Below, piece after piece: positions 9,603-18,613 of a stretch of DNA of 64,000 nucleotides. The position numbers were made by a program, and so were the translations under genes. Source of the stretch: Flavobacterium sp. Lineage in GTDB: Bacteria; Bacteroidota; Bacteroidia; Flavobacteriales; Flavobacteriaceae. The DNA lies in NCBI RefSeq assembly GCF_017744675.1, contig NZ_JAGIAV010000006.1, positions 62,001 through 126,000 on the forward strand. Reading direction: 5' to 3'. The stretch's first letter is position 1; each line of letters begins with the position of its first letter. The notes beneath the pieces were generated by a model. The model was not told where the DNA came from and did no database searches. It saw only the letters and a program-made list of their open reading frames with translations.

Positions 9603-10517
9603 TTATTTAGTCACCTTAACATGTTTTCCAAAAGTATAAACAGCTGTTATTGTTGGTCCGTTATAGCCCCATTTTAGGAAACCATTTAAGCGTTCCTGTA
9701 TAGTATCTACTCTAAAATTCAAGCCGGTATAACCAGCAGTAAGGCTAAAGTTGTCGACAACATTATACAAAACCGACAAATTGTAGCTTATAATTCTGCC
9801 ATCGGTATCATTAATTTTTACGGCAAGATAATTTACGTTGGCATATAAACCCCAACGTTTTCCAAGAACAAATTCTCCCCATATTCCAATATCTGGCAAT
9901 GGAGCAGTAAAGTCAAAATTATCGTGATATTCTACACTTTGTGTATTGGCTTCTAATTTTAAGCCTAAGTCTGCAAAAAGCACATGCGCACCAATTAATA
10001 GACCAGCTTGATATTTAGGTTTAGAAAGAATTGCGTATCCATAAGCGACTCTCATAATCTGCACATTAAAAGTACCTCGAACGCTCCCATCTATTGGATA
10101 AGTATGGTCTCCAAAGTTAATTTCCCTTTGCAGGGTTTTGGTTGCCGTTCTGTCTAGTACAAAATACTCAAAACCTAATCGAGATCTTTTGGATATGCGC
10201 CAGTCAAATGTTCCCAAAAAAGAGGCAGTTGATTTAGCAAATCCTAAATCATTTTCAAGATCAATTTCAGTTCCTATATTTCCGTTGTTGCCTTCAACTT
10301 TAACTACAGTATTATTTACAGGGAAAAAACCACCAGCAGAAACTTTAAATTTTCTATTGTGCCAGGGCAGATCTTCTATTGTATTATCTTGAAAATTTTC
10401 GTTTTCGGTTTTTAGATTAGTTGTTAAGTCTTCATTTTTGCTAGATTCTGCAACAGTTTGAGCATTTAACGGAATCCAAAGGAGCATCATTACCAAAAAA
10501 ATAAATAATTGTTTCAT
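9603..10517 (-). CDS. Outer membrane beta-barrel protein of unknown function
   Basis: A 304-residue secreted protein with a clear signal peptide (MKQLFIFLVMMLLWIPLNAQ). A polar stretch of about 30 residues is followed by alternating hydrophobic/aromatic strands (KFKVSAGGFFP, RLGFEYFVL, IMRVAYGYAIL, AGLLIGAHVLFADLGLKL, WGLYANVNYLAVKI, FSLTAGYTGLNFRV) ending in PTITAVYTFGKHVKVTK. This pattern fits a small outer-membrane barrel. I do not recognise a specific family. The start is supported by the signal peptide. The divergent MarR gene begins 174 bases away on the other strand. Confidence 0.75.
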   Translation of the reverse strand: MKQLFIFLVMMLLWIPLNAQTVAESSKNEDLTTNLKTENENFQDNTIEDLPWHNRKFKVSAGGFFPVNNTVVKVEGNNGNIGTEIDLENDLGFAKSTASFLGTFDWRISKRSRLGFEYFVLDRTATKTLQREINFGDHTYPIDGSVRGTFNVQIMRVAYGYAILSKPKYQAGLLIGAHVLFADLGLKLEANTQSVEYHDNFDFTAPLPDIGIWGEFVLGKRWGLYANVNYLAVKINDTDGRIISYNLSVLYNVVDNFSLTAGYTGLNFRVDTIQERLNGFLKWGYNGPTITAVYTFGKHVKVTK

Positions 10518-10657
10518 CAGAGTAGTTTTTAAGTTTTTATTAGGTAATATTTAACAATTAAAGTTAGTAAAAATAATCGTTCATTTTTGTTTTTGCTTTC
10601 AAATTATTTTTGTGAATGAATTGGATATCAGTAAAATAAGAATTTGTTTAAAAAATA

Positions 10658-10687
10658 GTTGACATGTCACTCTTTTTTGTAATTTTG
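10658..10687 (+). promoter_or_regulatory. MarR promoter with overlapping palindromic operator
   Basis: TAATTTTG at 10680-10687 fits the Bacteroidota -7 box (TANNTTTG), with TTG of TTGAC 18 bases upstream as the -33 element. The 10-bp perfect palindrome TGACATGTCA (10660-10669) overlaps that -33 element. The -7 box ends only four bases before the ATG, so the mRNA would have almost no leader. A near-identical site lies before the MATE gene. Confidence 0.7.
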
Positions 10688-10691
10688 CATC

Positions 10692-11168
10692 ATGGAAAAA
10701 AAACATACCGATAGAGAAAGTTTTTCAAATTTTTGGAAAGAGGAAATATCAGATAGTTTCTTCTTTCAGATTCATCGCATCAAACGAGCAATTTTCAGAC
10801 GTACAAATGCGTTAATGTTCGAAGCAGGAATCACATTGCAGCTGGAACAATTGCCATTGCTGATGATTTTGCATCATAAAAGTCTTTCGCAGAGAGAATT
10901 GTCAGACAAAACAATGCGCGATAAATCGTCTATTTTAAGAAGTATTTCAGCCCTTGAAAAAAAGAACTTGGTTGAGGTGGTAAAAGATAAAATAGATAAA
11001 CGCAAAAACATTGTAAGTCTTACAGATGAGGGAATTGCACTGGCTAAAAATATTCGTTTGCTGATGAAAAGAGCAGAAGAGGAAGTAATGTCTGTTTTTT
11101 CTCCAAAAGAAAAAATCGAAGCGCTAAATGCGGTAAGATCTTATGCAGATAAGCTAGAAATGCTTTAA
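10692..11168 (+). CDS. MarR-family transcriptional regulator
   Basis: Winged-helix dimeric repressor of the MarR family, 158 residues. The DNA-binding region is LSQRELSDKTMRDKSSILRSISALEKKNLVEVV (about 73-105), followed by the wing DKRKNIVSLTDEG, the family hallmark. Flanking helices form the dimer interface. It precedes a MATE exporter by 60 bases on the same strand, and both genes carry a TTGAYATGTCA site upstream. It therefore probably represses itself and the exporter, with relief by a small-molecule ligand as is usual for MarR proteins; the ligand is unknown. Confidence 0.92.
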   Translation: MEKKHTDRESFSNFWKEEISDSFFFQIHRIKRAIFRRTNALMFEAGITLQLEQLPLLMILHHKSLSQRELSDKTMRDKSSILRSISALEKKNLVEVVKDKIDKRKNIVSLTDEGIALAKNIRLLMKRAEEEVMSVFSPKEKIEALNAVRSYADKLEML

Positions 11169-11187
11169 TTTTTTTTGAACTTTAAAA

Positions 11188-11201
11188 GTTGATATGTCAA
11201 C
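11188..11201 (+). promoter_or_regulatory. Second MarR operator, upstream of MATE gene
   Basis: GTTGATATGTCAAC is an inverted repeat (GTTGA/TCAAC, 4-base centre) lying between the marR-family gene and the MATE gene, 28 bases before the MATE start. It matches the site upstream of the MarR gene at 11 of 12 positions (TTGA-C/T-ATGTCA core). A MATE promoter independent of the MarR promoter is therefore likely. Confidence 0.65.
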
Positions 11202-11228
11202 TGATTTTAAAATAATTATTTCGAATAA

Positions 11229-12650
11229 ATGAAAAAAAATGAATTGTTAGAAGGTCCAATCCTTTCTTCATTATTAAAATTAGCGATTCCAATTATGATT
11301 GCTAATTTATTACAAGCCGCATATCAGTTGGTTGATGCTTTTTGGGTAGGACGTTTAGGAGGAGATGCCGTTGCGGCGGTTTCTATAAGTACGCCCGTAA
11401 TATTTTTAACCATTGCTTTAGGAACCGGATTGGCGATTGCGGGTTCTATTCTAATTGCACAATATTTTGGAGCAGGAAACCAGAAAATGGTCAATCACGT
11501 GGCCGCACAAACTTTGTCGATGGTGATTATTGTTTCGGTTTTCTTATCTATTATCGGCTATATTTTAAGTCCGTATTTTTTATATCTCTTAAAGGTAGAG
11601 CCTACGGTTTATGTTGATGCTTTAGGATTTATGCGCGTGGCGTTTGTTGGTTTGGTGTTTAGTTTCGGATTTATGATTTTCCAATCGATAATGCGTGGAG
11701 TTGGCCGTGTTACGCTGCCCGTTTATATTGTATTAGGAACTGTTATCTTGAATTTTGCCTTAGATCCGCTGTTTATTTACGGATGGAATTTTATTCCAGC
11801 TTTAGGTGTAAAAGGAGCTGCTTTGGCAACTTTGTTTACGCAGCTTCTGGCAATTATAATCGGATTTGCCATTTTGTTTAGAGGAAAACACGGCATTCAT
11901 CTTCGCATTTCTGATTTTAAACCTGATTATAAACATATCAAAAGAGCTTTTGAAATTGGTTTTCCGTCTTCAATCGAGCAGTCGATGCGCGCATTGGGAA
12001 TGATGGCGATTACATTTTTGATTGTGCGTTTTGGAACCTTAACGGTTGCTTCTTATGGTGCTGGTTCAAATCTAATTCAGCTGATTTTAATTCCAGCGTT
12101 AGGATTATCAATGGCGATTGCTACTCTTGTCGGACAAAATATTGGTGCGGGAAATATTGATCGAGCTGCCCAAATTTCAAAGCTTGGAGCTTATCTTGGT
12201 TTTGGATTATTAACAGGCCTCGGAATCATAGCTTTTATTTTTGCGCCGTATTTAATTGCATTTTTCGTTCCGAACGATCAAGCCGTTATTAAAGGTGGAA
12301 CAGAATTGTTGAGAATTACATGCCTTTCTTGGGGATTTTTAGGACTTCAGCTTTGCTTAACGGGCGTTTTCCGAGCTGTTGGAAATACAAAATTACCCAT
12401 GATTCTAACTTTGGTTTCGCAATGGGTTATTCAGTTTCCGCTAGCTTATATTTTGTCTCATAATACGTCTTTAGGAAAAATCGGAATTTGGTGGGCTTTC
12501 CCAACTGCTTCTGTTGTAACAGCTCTTATTACATTGATTATTTATGTAAAAGGAGACTGGAAAAAAGAAAGGCTCACAGGCAAAACCAATAAATTGATTG
12601 ACAAGGTTGAAAGCGAAATTGTTAAGGAAGGGTTTGATATTTCTAAATAA
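11229..12650 (+). CDS. MATE family multidrug efflux transporter
   Basis: Inner-membrane Na+- or H+-coupled drug exporter of the MATE (NorM/DinF) family: 473 residues with about 12 hydrophobic segments in two homologous halves. Typical segments are LLKLAIPIMIANLLQAAYQLVDAFWVGRLGG at the N terminus, IMRGVGRVTLPVY, LNFALDPLFIYG, and, in the second half, ATLVGQNIGAGN and GVFRAVGNTKLPM. The tail after residue 445 is charged and cytoplasmic. The upstream MarR gene and the shared operator suggest substrate-inducible export. An intrinsic terminator lies about 80 bases after the stop. Confidence 0.95.
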   Translation: MKKNELLEGPILSSLLKLAIPIMIANLLQAAYQLVDAFWVGRLGGDAVAAVSISTPVIFLTIALGTGLAIAGSILIAQYFGAGNQKMVNHVAAQTLSMVIIVSVFLSIIGYILSPYFLYLLKVEPTVYVDALGFMRVAFVGLVFSFGFMIFQSIMRGVGRVTLPVYIVLGTVILNFALDPLFIYGWNFIPALGVKGAALATLFTQLLAIIIGFAILFRGKHGIHLRISDFKPDYKHIKRAFEIGFPSSIEQSMRALGMMAITFLIVRFGTLTVASYGAGSNLIQLILIPALGLSMAIATLVGQNIGAGNIDRAAQISKLGAYLGFGLLTGLGIIAFIFAPYLIAFFVPNDQAVIKGGTELLRITCLSWGFLGLQLCLTGVFRAVGNTKLPMILTLVSQWVIQFPLAYILSHNTSLGKIGIWWAFPTASVVTALITLIIYVKGDWKKERLTGKTNKLIDKVESEIVKEGFDISK

Positions 12651-12732
12651 AAAGGGGCTAAGATACTAAGCTTCTAAGATGCTAAGTTTTTATCCTTTGA
12701 TGCACTGCTGTGCATCTAACCAAAATTTTAAG

Positions 12733-12758
12733 GACGCGATTTTTCGCGTCTTTTTTAT
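12733..12758 (+). terminator. Intrinsic terminator after MATE gene
   Basis: Perfect 7-bp stem GACGCGA (12733-12739) / TCGCGTC (12744-12750), followed by TTTTTT. Flanking it are inverted CTAAG-word stretches (12658-12687 against about 12815-12848). Confidence 0.88.
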
Positions 12759-12858
12759 TTGTAATACTTTTTTGCTAAAATAAATTTTAAGTATATTGTG
12801 AACCTCAAAAAAATACTTAGAGTCTTAGTATCTTAGAACCTTAGCAACTTTAAAAAAA

Positions 12859-14025
12859 ATGAACAAAAATCTAAAGCGTTATTTTGTAAAATCTGTTATT
12901 GTATTAGCCTTAATTCATTTAGCTTACTTTTTATATGGTTATTTTACTTTTAATGGGCTGAAAAGCATTACTATCTATACCGAATTTTATAGGTTTAAAT
13001 TTTACGACGACGTTTCGATTTCGCATTTTTTTGTGAGTGGTTTGTTTTTGCTTTTCTTTCTTATTTTTCTAATTCGAAATCATTCTAGAGAAAACTATAA
13101 AGGAGGCAATTTGATTAAGGTTAGTGTTTGTTTGCTTTTTATCTCATTCCTGACTTTTTCGTTTTTTGTTAGTTACAGTTTCGGAATGAATGCCAAACTG
13201 AAATCGGAATTATCGGAAAATGCTTTTAATAAAGATAAAAAACTACTGAATGTTCTAAATCCGTTTCTATATGGATATACTTCGTATAGTTCGGAGAAAT
13301 TATTTAATTATGAAAACATTTTGTTTCCAAAACCTTATCCTGTAATCAAGCAAGAAGATACAATTGAACCGGGAGAATATCCTATTATAGAAACCAATTA
13401 TTATGGTATTGATACTATAAGAGCCTTAACCAGCACTTTTGATAAAACCACAAGTAAAGCAGACAGCATCTTTGATATAATTGGTTTTGATAAAGAAGAA
13501 TTGCACAAAAGAGTAATCTCAAAAAAGAGTATTGGAGATACTACAGAGATTATTTTTAAGAGTGTTCCCGTTCATCCAGAACACGATGAGGAGATTTGCA
13601 TTTTCTTAGAAAATAAATCGTTGTTTAATCCTGTTCATGGGGATTCTATTGATAAGCAGCAGTATAAAGCTGCCGTAGATCGCTATAACTTGCTGTATAA
13701 GTCGAAGAAAGATTCCTTACTGTATACTTTTCAGCAATTAGATACACTTTTAAAGAAATACAATGTAGAGACAAATTTAATTCCGAAACTCCTAACGCAA
13801 GACGTATATCGTTACAGAAATAATCACGACAAATCGCTTAACGGAATCCGAAATAATTTTGATAGGAAAGCTTTAGCAGAAAAATTAAAAACTTTAGATC
13901 AATTGTTCTACGAACCAAATTATCTTCACCCAACTATTATAGCAATCTATTTTGCTGTAATTATTGCAGTTTGGATTGTATTGTTTCTGTTGTATATCCT
14001 TTTCAACAAGAAAAAAGTTCAATAA
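12859..14025 (+). CDS. Membrane protein of unknown function
   Basis: Unrecognised 388-residue protein. It has three N-terminal hydrophobic segments (about residues 11-30, 52-73 and 86-107) and one at the C terminus (about 362-383, FAVIIAVWIVLFLLYILF) followed by a Lys-rich end. Between them lies a hydrophilic region of about 250 residues without recognisable motifs, rich in Asp/Lys/Tyr. The layout suggests an inner-membrane anchor with a large soluble domain on one side. It appears monocistronic: a terminator precedes it, and AT-rich GATTTGGAATTTG-type repeats follow (14030-14185). Confidence 0.7.
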   Translation: MNKNLKRYFVKSVIVLALIHLAYFLYGYFTFNGLKSITIYTEFYRFKFYDDVSISHFFVSGLFLLFFLIFLIRNHSRENYKGGNLIKVSVCLLFISFLTFSFFVSYSFGMNAKLKSELSENAFNKDKKLLNVLNPFLYGYTSYSSEKLFNYENILFPKPYPVIKQEDTIEPGEYPIIETNYYGIDTIRALTSTFDKTTSKADSIFDIIGFDKEELHKRVISKKSIGDTTEIIFKSVPVHPEHDEEICIFLENKSLFNPVHGDSIDKQQYKAAVDRYNLLYKSKKDSLLYTFQQLDTLLKKYNVETNLIPKLLTQDVYRYRNNHDKSLNGIRNNFDRKALAEKLKTLDQLFYEPNYLHPTIIAIYFAVIIAVWIVLFLLYILFNKKKVQ

Positions 14026-14191
14026 CAATTTTAAATGTCAATGACAATGTCAAATTTCAAATATCAATGAAAATGGCAATACCAAAAATAACTTTGAAAA
14101 TTTAAATTAAGATTGCTATTGGAATTTGAGATTTAAAATTTAAAAATCCAGATTTGGAATTTGGAATTTCAGATTTGGAATTTGATTTTTA

Positions 14192-14626
14192 TTAAACTCT
14201 ATGATAATCTGCTTTCCAGTGTACGATTGCTTTTTTGATTGCGTCGCCTGTTAAGTTGTTTTTTAGCACATCTTCTATAAGCGGAATCAACTCGTTGTCT
14301 GGTGCAAATCGTAATGCAAATATTTGATCGTCTGTAAGTTTGTATTCAAATTCTTCGAATCTTTTGCCAGTCAGGGTAAAATAGCGATAACGCATTTCTA
14401 AACGCACAATTCTGTTTTGTAGCGTTAGTGCGTAGTGCTGGCGCAGCATATAAGCCAGTACAAAAAGAAATATAAATGCCACACTGATAAAGGCCCATAT
14501 TAGATGATCTTCTGTTGTAATTGCCAAGTAAATGCTGGCGATTAAGAATAAAATTAAAACAGGATAATATATAAAATGGTGTGGGGTATAGAATCGTATA
14601 TGATTATTATAGGTCTGAATTTTCAT
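14192..14626 (-). CDS. DUF6526-like membrane protein
   Basis: A 144-residue protein beginning MKIQTYNNHIRFYTPHHFIYYP, a signature I associate with the DUF6526 family of Bacteroidota. Two hydrophobic segments (about 22-40 and 45-63) are followed by a soluble tail with TDDQIFALRFAPDNELIPLI. The longer frame to 14659 would need a TTG start, so the ATG at 14626 is preferred. The function of the family is unknown. Confidence 0.75.
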   Translation of the reverse strand: MKIQTYNNHIRFYTPHHFIYYPVLILFLIASIYLAITTEDHLIWAFISVAFIFLFVLAYMLRQHYALTLQNRIVRLEMRYRYFTLTGKRFEEFEYKLTDDQIFALRFAPDNELIPLIEDVLKNNLTGDAIKKAIVHWKADYHRV

Positions 14627-14661
14627 GCTTTTAAGTTTTGAGGCTAATCTATAAAACAAAA

Positions 14662-14685
14662 CTACTCTATATTTCTATAGAGTAG
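14662..14685 (-). terminator. Perfect hairpin, probable terminator
   Basis: CTACTCTATA (14662-14671) / TATAGAGTAG (14676-14685) is a perfect 10-bp stem with a TTTC loop, followed by T runs on both strands (GCTTTTT on +, TTTTG on -). It could end the glycosylase transcript. The rest of 14686-14924 shows nothing else recognisable. Confidence 0.65.
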
Positions 14686-14924
14686 CTTTTTCCCAAAAAT
14701 AAACTAACATAACCAATGTTCTCTTTATAGACTAAACTTTTTACAGTTTGCTTTGTAAATTTTAATAAGAATAAAGCCTTTTCATTTCGTTATCCTATCT
14801 TCACTATGGCTTATTTTTCTTTGATGTAAAATTAGATCGAGAGTGGTTGTATTTTGTTATATTTTAAACGGAAAAAGTTACATGATTCCAATATTTGCAT
14901 TTTAATTATATAAAATGAAAGGGT

Positions 14925-15410
14925 TTATAATAAGGTTTTAATAATGCTCCATTCGTTCAATTTGTCTTGAAAAGTCTTGCCAGCATTGGCCGGACTAGTC
15001 GATGGAAGTGTAAAAGTTTGATATTCTTTGGTTAAGTGAACATACTTTTTAAAAAATGCCGCTGCTTTTTGCCCGTTAAAAAGAATGCTTTCAATTTTTG
15101 GATGAGTTTCTAGGAAATATTCAAAATCATTTGCGATTTCGTTTTTAATGGCACTATCTAGACTTCCAACACGATCACAAAATTGTAAGACATCCCAGAG
15201 GGCAATATTATTTTCAATTAACAAATTTTTTCTCACTTCATAATCAGTAGAAAATTCTTTACCTAGAATCTGAAACATAAACTTCCAGAAGTTATTCTGA
15301 TTATGTCCATAATATTGATTGAGTTCTAAAGATTTTGTTCCAGGCATGGTGCCTAAAATTAGAATTTTGGAAGTGGGAGAACTAATAGGGGCAAACGAAA
15401 AACTTTTCAT
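14925..15410 (-). CDS. DNA-deoxyinosine/uracil glycosylase, UDG superfamily family 6-like
   Basis: A 161-residue base-excision repair enzyme of the uracil-DNA glycosylase superfamily. Motif 1 is ILGTMPGTKSLELNQYYGH followed by NQNNFWKF, and motif 2 is LPSTSPANA near the C terminus. This combination is what I know from the hypoxanthine-DNA glycosylase (family 6) group, which removes deaminated adenine and in some members uracil. The length is family-typical and the start is the only in-frame ATG before motif 1. It stands alone, divergent from the AraC gene. Confidence 0.85.
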   Translation of the reverse strand: MKSFSFAPISSPTSKILILGTMPGTKSLELNQYYGHNQNNFWKFMFQILGKEFSTDYEVRKNLLIENNIALWDVLQFCDRVGSLDSAIKNEIANDFEYFLETHPKIESILFNGQKAAAFFKKYVHLTKEYQTFTLPSTSPANAGKTFQDKLNEWSIIKTLL

Positions 15411-15580
15411 AGCTATTTATTAAATCAATGTGGGATTATGTTAAAATAAACATTTATAAGGAATTATAAAACAAAACCAAAAAATTATATAACATTTTTG
15501 GTGGGTCTTTAAACGAACTTTGACTTTCAGATTTCTAAAATAATCTGTTTAGCAAATTATAAATTTAAATCCGGCAAACC

Positions 15581-16606
15581 ATGAAAATAGTTACTATAAA
15601 TACAGAAAAAACTCAAAATATATTTGATGAACTTCAGACTAGTTTTGGCGGAAAGGTGACGTTTGATTTAGATGAATATGCACTTGAAGTAGAAAATAGC
15701 TTTGCTGAAGGTTCAATTATGGGAGCTTCCTTTACAGATAATATTTCGTATGTTCAGTTTGATATGACGTTTTCTACAGATGTGAGATTGGATTTTCTAA
15801 ATGTAAAATCGTCGCCTATTTATTTTGCCTACTGTTCTACAGGTAATCTTTCGCACAGTTTTGGATTGAATGGAGAAGAACGAAAACTAAAAACGTTTCA
15901 GACTGCAATTGTTACCTCTAAAGAAAATCAAGACAATGTTTTATTCTTTGAAAAAGGAAAAAAAACAAAACTAACCCTGATTATTGTAGGAACACAAATT
16001 GATGCCAACAATCAAGCTCATTCTTTGAACCAGCAGGTAAAAGATACTTTTTTTGAAAATAATCAGGTAACAGATTTCTTTTATATAGGTTCTTATAATT
16101 TACAGATTGCAGAAAAAATCGAACAGCTTAACTCAATTACACAAACAGGAATTGTTCGCAATTTATTGAAAGAAGGAATTATGAGAATTATTCTAGCAAT
16201 GGAAATTCAGCAGCACTCAGACGATTTGCACGCTTTCGCGAATGAATCAAACGGACTGACTTTAAGAGAATTGGAAGAAATAAAAGAACTCTCAGAATTT
16301 ATAAAATCAAGTCCCGAAGAAGCTTTTTCAATCAAATCCCTAAGCAAAAAATCAGGATTATCTCCAAACAAACTTCAGGAAGGCTTCAAAATGATTCACA
16401 ATCGTACAGTCAATGATTACATTACGCATATGCGCGTTCTAAAAGCCGAAATCTTAATTAGAACATCCGATCTTAATATTTCAGAAATCGTGTACTGCAT
16501 TGGTTTCACCAGCAGAAGTTATTTCTCTAAAATATTCAAACAAAAATTCAATTGCAGTCCGAAAGAATATAAGTTTAATTTGAATTCTTTGGCTATTACG
16601 GCGTGA
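15581..16606 (+). CDS. AraC-family transcriptional regulator
   Basis: A 341-residue regulator. The C-terminal pair of helix-turn-helices (about residues 240-330) carries FSIKSLSKKSGLSPNKLQEGFK and the second-HTH hallmark DLNISEIVYCIGFTSRSYFSKIFKQKFNCSPKEYK. The N-terminal half is a sensory domain without clear motifs and with many beta-strand-like stretches. Neighbouring genes do not suggest an obvious target: the glycosylase is divergent and the FAD oxidoreductase is convergent. Confidence 0.9.
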   Translation: MKIVTINTEKTQNIFDELQTSFGGKVTFDLDEYALEVENSFAEGSIMGASFTDNISYVQFDMTFSTDVRLDFLNVKSSPIYFAYCSTGNLSHSFGLNGEERKLKTFQTAIVTSKENQDNVLFFEKGKKTKLTLIIVGTQIDANNQAHSLNQQVKDTFFENNQVTDFFYIGSYNLQIAEKIEQLNSITQTGIVRNLLKEGIMRIILAMEIQQHSDDLHAFANESNGLTLRELEEIKELSEFIKSSPEEAFSIKSLSKKSGLSPNKLQEGFKMIHNRTVNDYITHMRVLKAEILIRTSDLNISEIVYCIGFTSRSYFSKIFKQKFNCSPKEYKFNLNSLAITA

Positions 16607-16616
16607 TGGGGGAAGG

Positions 16617-16869
16617 GACAAAGGTTCAAAGTGACAAAGTGACAAAGGTTTTACTTGGAGGGCTTATAAAAAAAGCTCTGCTTTTTATTTGAAGTCGTTA
16701 GCTCTAAAGCGTGATATATAAAGTTGCAAAGGTTTTACTTGGAGGGCTTACAAAAAAGTTCTGCTTTTATTTGAAGTCGTTAGCTCTAAAGCATGATATA
16801 TAAAGTTGCAAAGGAACAAAGGTTCAAATTGACAAGGTTCTTAAATCTTTGTCACTTTGAACCTTTGTC
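16617..16869. repeat. Long inverted repeat enclosing an 84-bp tandem duplication
   Basis: Perfect 23-bp arms at 16617-16639 and 16847-16869 (GACAAAGGTTCAAAG... and its complement) enclose two direct copies of an 84-base unit (16643-16726 and 16727-16808) that differ at only a few bases. The whole lies between two convergent genes and probably ends transcription on both strands. Confidence 0.8.
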
Positions 16870-16899
16870 TCTTTGTCACTAAAAAAAAAGCATTTTTTT

Positions 16900-18099
16900 T
16901 TACCTCCCAAATCGATAATAATCTAAATCCGTATTCTTTTTATTATTAAGAGAATCCAGGATTGAATTCATTCCAATTACGCTGAAAGTGATTCCGTTTC
17001 CTCCGAAACCTAGAATGTAATGTTCATTTTTTCTCGGATTTGGTTTTCCAAAGTAGGGAAGACCGTCTTTGGTTTCTCCAAAAGTGCCTGCCCAGGAATA
17101 GTCAATTTTAAAATTTATATCTGGAAATCTTTTAAAGAACTGTTTTAGCAGATAGACTTCTTTTTTAGGAAGCAATTTATCACGCTTTGAAGTGTCTCTA
17201 AATTCTTCATCTCCGCCACCCATTATAATGCGGTTATCATCTGTAGTTCTGATGTAATGATAGGGCGATGCTGTATCCCAAAAAATAGTGTTTTTAAAAT
17301 TCTCTGGAAGGTCGGGGTGACTTTCTGAAGCAATAACATAAGTGCTTTTCAAATCGACTACTTTTTCTTTGAGCGTTTCTGTGCTTTCGTAACCTGTGCA
17401 ATGTATAATATGATCGGCTGTAATGACATGTTTAGAATCGGTTGTGGCTAGAATAGTACCTTTTTGATGCTGAATAAAAGTTATATCCGTTCGGTCAAAA
17501 ATCTGCATTCCTTTCTCATGGCAATGAAATAAAAGATCTGTCGCCAGTTTAAACGGATCCATAACCGCAGCAGTTTTAGATTCTACTCCAGCAATGGCAT
17601 TTAAGCCCATTTTCTGCAATTCTGATCTGCCGAGCCAGCTGATTTCAAAACCGTGTTGTTTTCGGGCTTTAAATTCATTTTTCAAATAAGGGACATCTTT
17701 TTTTAAAGTGGTAAAATAGACGCTTTTTTTAAATTCAAAACCACAGTCGCACCCCACAGTATCAATTATATTTCGAAGGTCGAAAATGGCTTTTTTACCG
17801 TTTTGGTAGCTATCGACTGCGCATCTGGTGCCGCGAAGTTTAATGAGCTGATGTAAAGGAACATCGATTTCATACTGCAGCAAAGCCGTACTGCCCGAAG
17901 TGCTTCCGCCACAGACATCGCGACGGTCTACAAGAACGATCTTTTTTCCTTCATTTAATAATTTGTAGGCTGTTAAAGCTCCTGTTATGCCTCCACCAAT
18001 AATTAGAATATCGGTGTGGATATCAGAATCTATTGAAGGGTAACTTTGTTTTATGGCATTTTTTAGAGGCCAATAGGTTTTAGTAGAGCTCAATTTCAT
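16900..18099 (-). CDS. FAD-dependent oxidoreductase, DAO family
   Basis: A 399-residue D-amino-acid-oxidase-type flavoprotein. The N-terminal FAD loop is ILIIGGGITGALTAYKLL with the acidic strand end VLVDRRD, followed by GGSTSGSTALLQYEID. The substrate domain in the middle ends in PYHYIRTTDDNRIIMGGGDEE, and the C-terminal flavin contact is HYILGFGGNGITFSVIG. The family oxidises amines or amino acids such as glycine and sarcosine; the substrate here is unknown. Its ATG overlaps the stop of the upstream iron-permease-like gene by four bases, so the two are translationally coupled. Confidence 0.88.
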   Translation of the reverse strand: MKLSSTKTYWPLKNAIKQSYPSIDSDIHTDILIIGGGITGALTAYKLLNEGKKIVLVDRRDVCGGSTSGSTALLQYEIDVPLHQLIKLRGTRCAVDSYQNGKKAIFDLRNIIDTVGCDCGFEFKKSVYFTTLKKDVPYLKNEFKARKQHGFEISWLGRSELQKMGLNAIAGVESKTAAVMDPFKLATDLLFHCHEKGMQIFDRTDITFIQHQKGTILATTDSKHVITADHIIHCTGYESTETLKEKVVDLKSTYVIASESHPDLPENFKNTIFWDTASPYHYIRTTDDNRIIMGGGDEEFRDTSKRDKLLPKKEVYLLKQFFKRFPDINFKIDYSWAGTFGETKDGLPYFGKPNPRKNEHYILGFGGNGITFSVIGMNSILDSLNNKKNTDLDYYRFGR

Positions 18100-18611
18100 T
18101 TTTTGGTTATTTTTTTAGAGGTGTTTTTGGTAGTTTTTCTAGTTGTATTTGGTTTTACGGTTTTTTCTGTTTTACGGCTATGAACATCTTCTGCTTCTGC
18201 AAGTGAATGGGATGTTCTGATCGTTTTATCTTTTTTTGCCAATTGGCTTAAACGATGGTAATATTTCTGAATAATGATCATTTCCTCTTCGGTCATATTT
18301 TCGATATCAACAAGACTATTGCTTGATAAATCATTGGATGCAACGAGTTCGTTTAATTTTAACTGAATGGCAAGCGAATCTTTGTTTTGCGCTTTTTGAA
18401 TTAAGAAAACCATTAAGAAAGTAATGATGGTTGTGCCTGTATTAATTACCAATTGCCAAGTTTCAGAATAATCAAAAATAGGCCCCGAAATGGCCCAGCC
18501 AACAACCAATAAAAAGGCGCCGATAAAAGCCGGAGTGCTTCCGGCAGCTTTTGAAACTTTTGTGGCAAACTTTTCGAATGCACTGCTTTTATATTGAGAT
18601 TTAGAATTCAT
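18096..18611 (-). CDS. Low-affinity iron permease-like membrane protein
   Basis: A 171-residue protein with two close hydrophobic segments: TPAFIGAFLLVVGWAISGPIF (about 26-46) and WQLVINTGTTIITFLMVFLIQ (about 52-72). The segment QNKDSLAIQLKLNELV follows, a pattern I recognise from the low-affinity iron permease family (PF04120). The family name comes from a yeast protein; bacterial members are not proven iron transporters. The C-terminal 45 residues are Lys/Thr-rich and low in complexity. It overlaps the oxidoreductase gene and starts two bases after the AsmA-like stop codon, so all three form one transcription unit. Confidence 0.78.
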   Translation of the reverse strand: MNSKSQYKSSAFEKFATKVSKAAGSTPAFIGAFLLVVGWAISGPIFDYSETWQLVINTGTTIITFLMVFLIQKAQNKDSLAIQLKLNELVASNDLSSNSLVDIENMTEEEMIIIQKYYHRLSQLAKKDKTIRTSHSLAEAEDVHSRKTEKTVKPNTTRKTTKNTSKKITKK

Positions 18612-18613
18612 TG

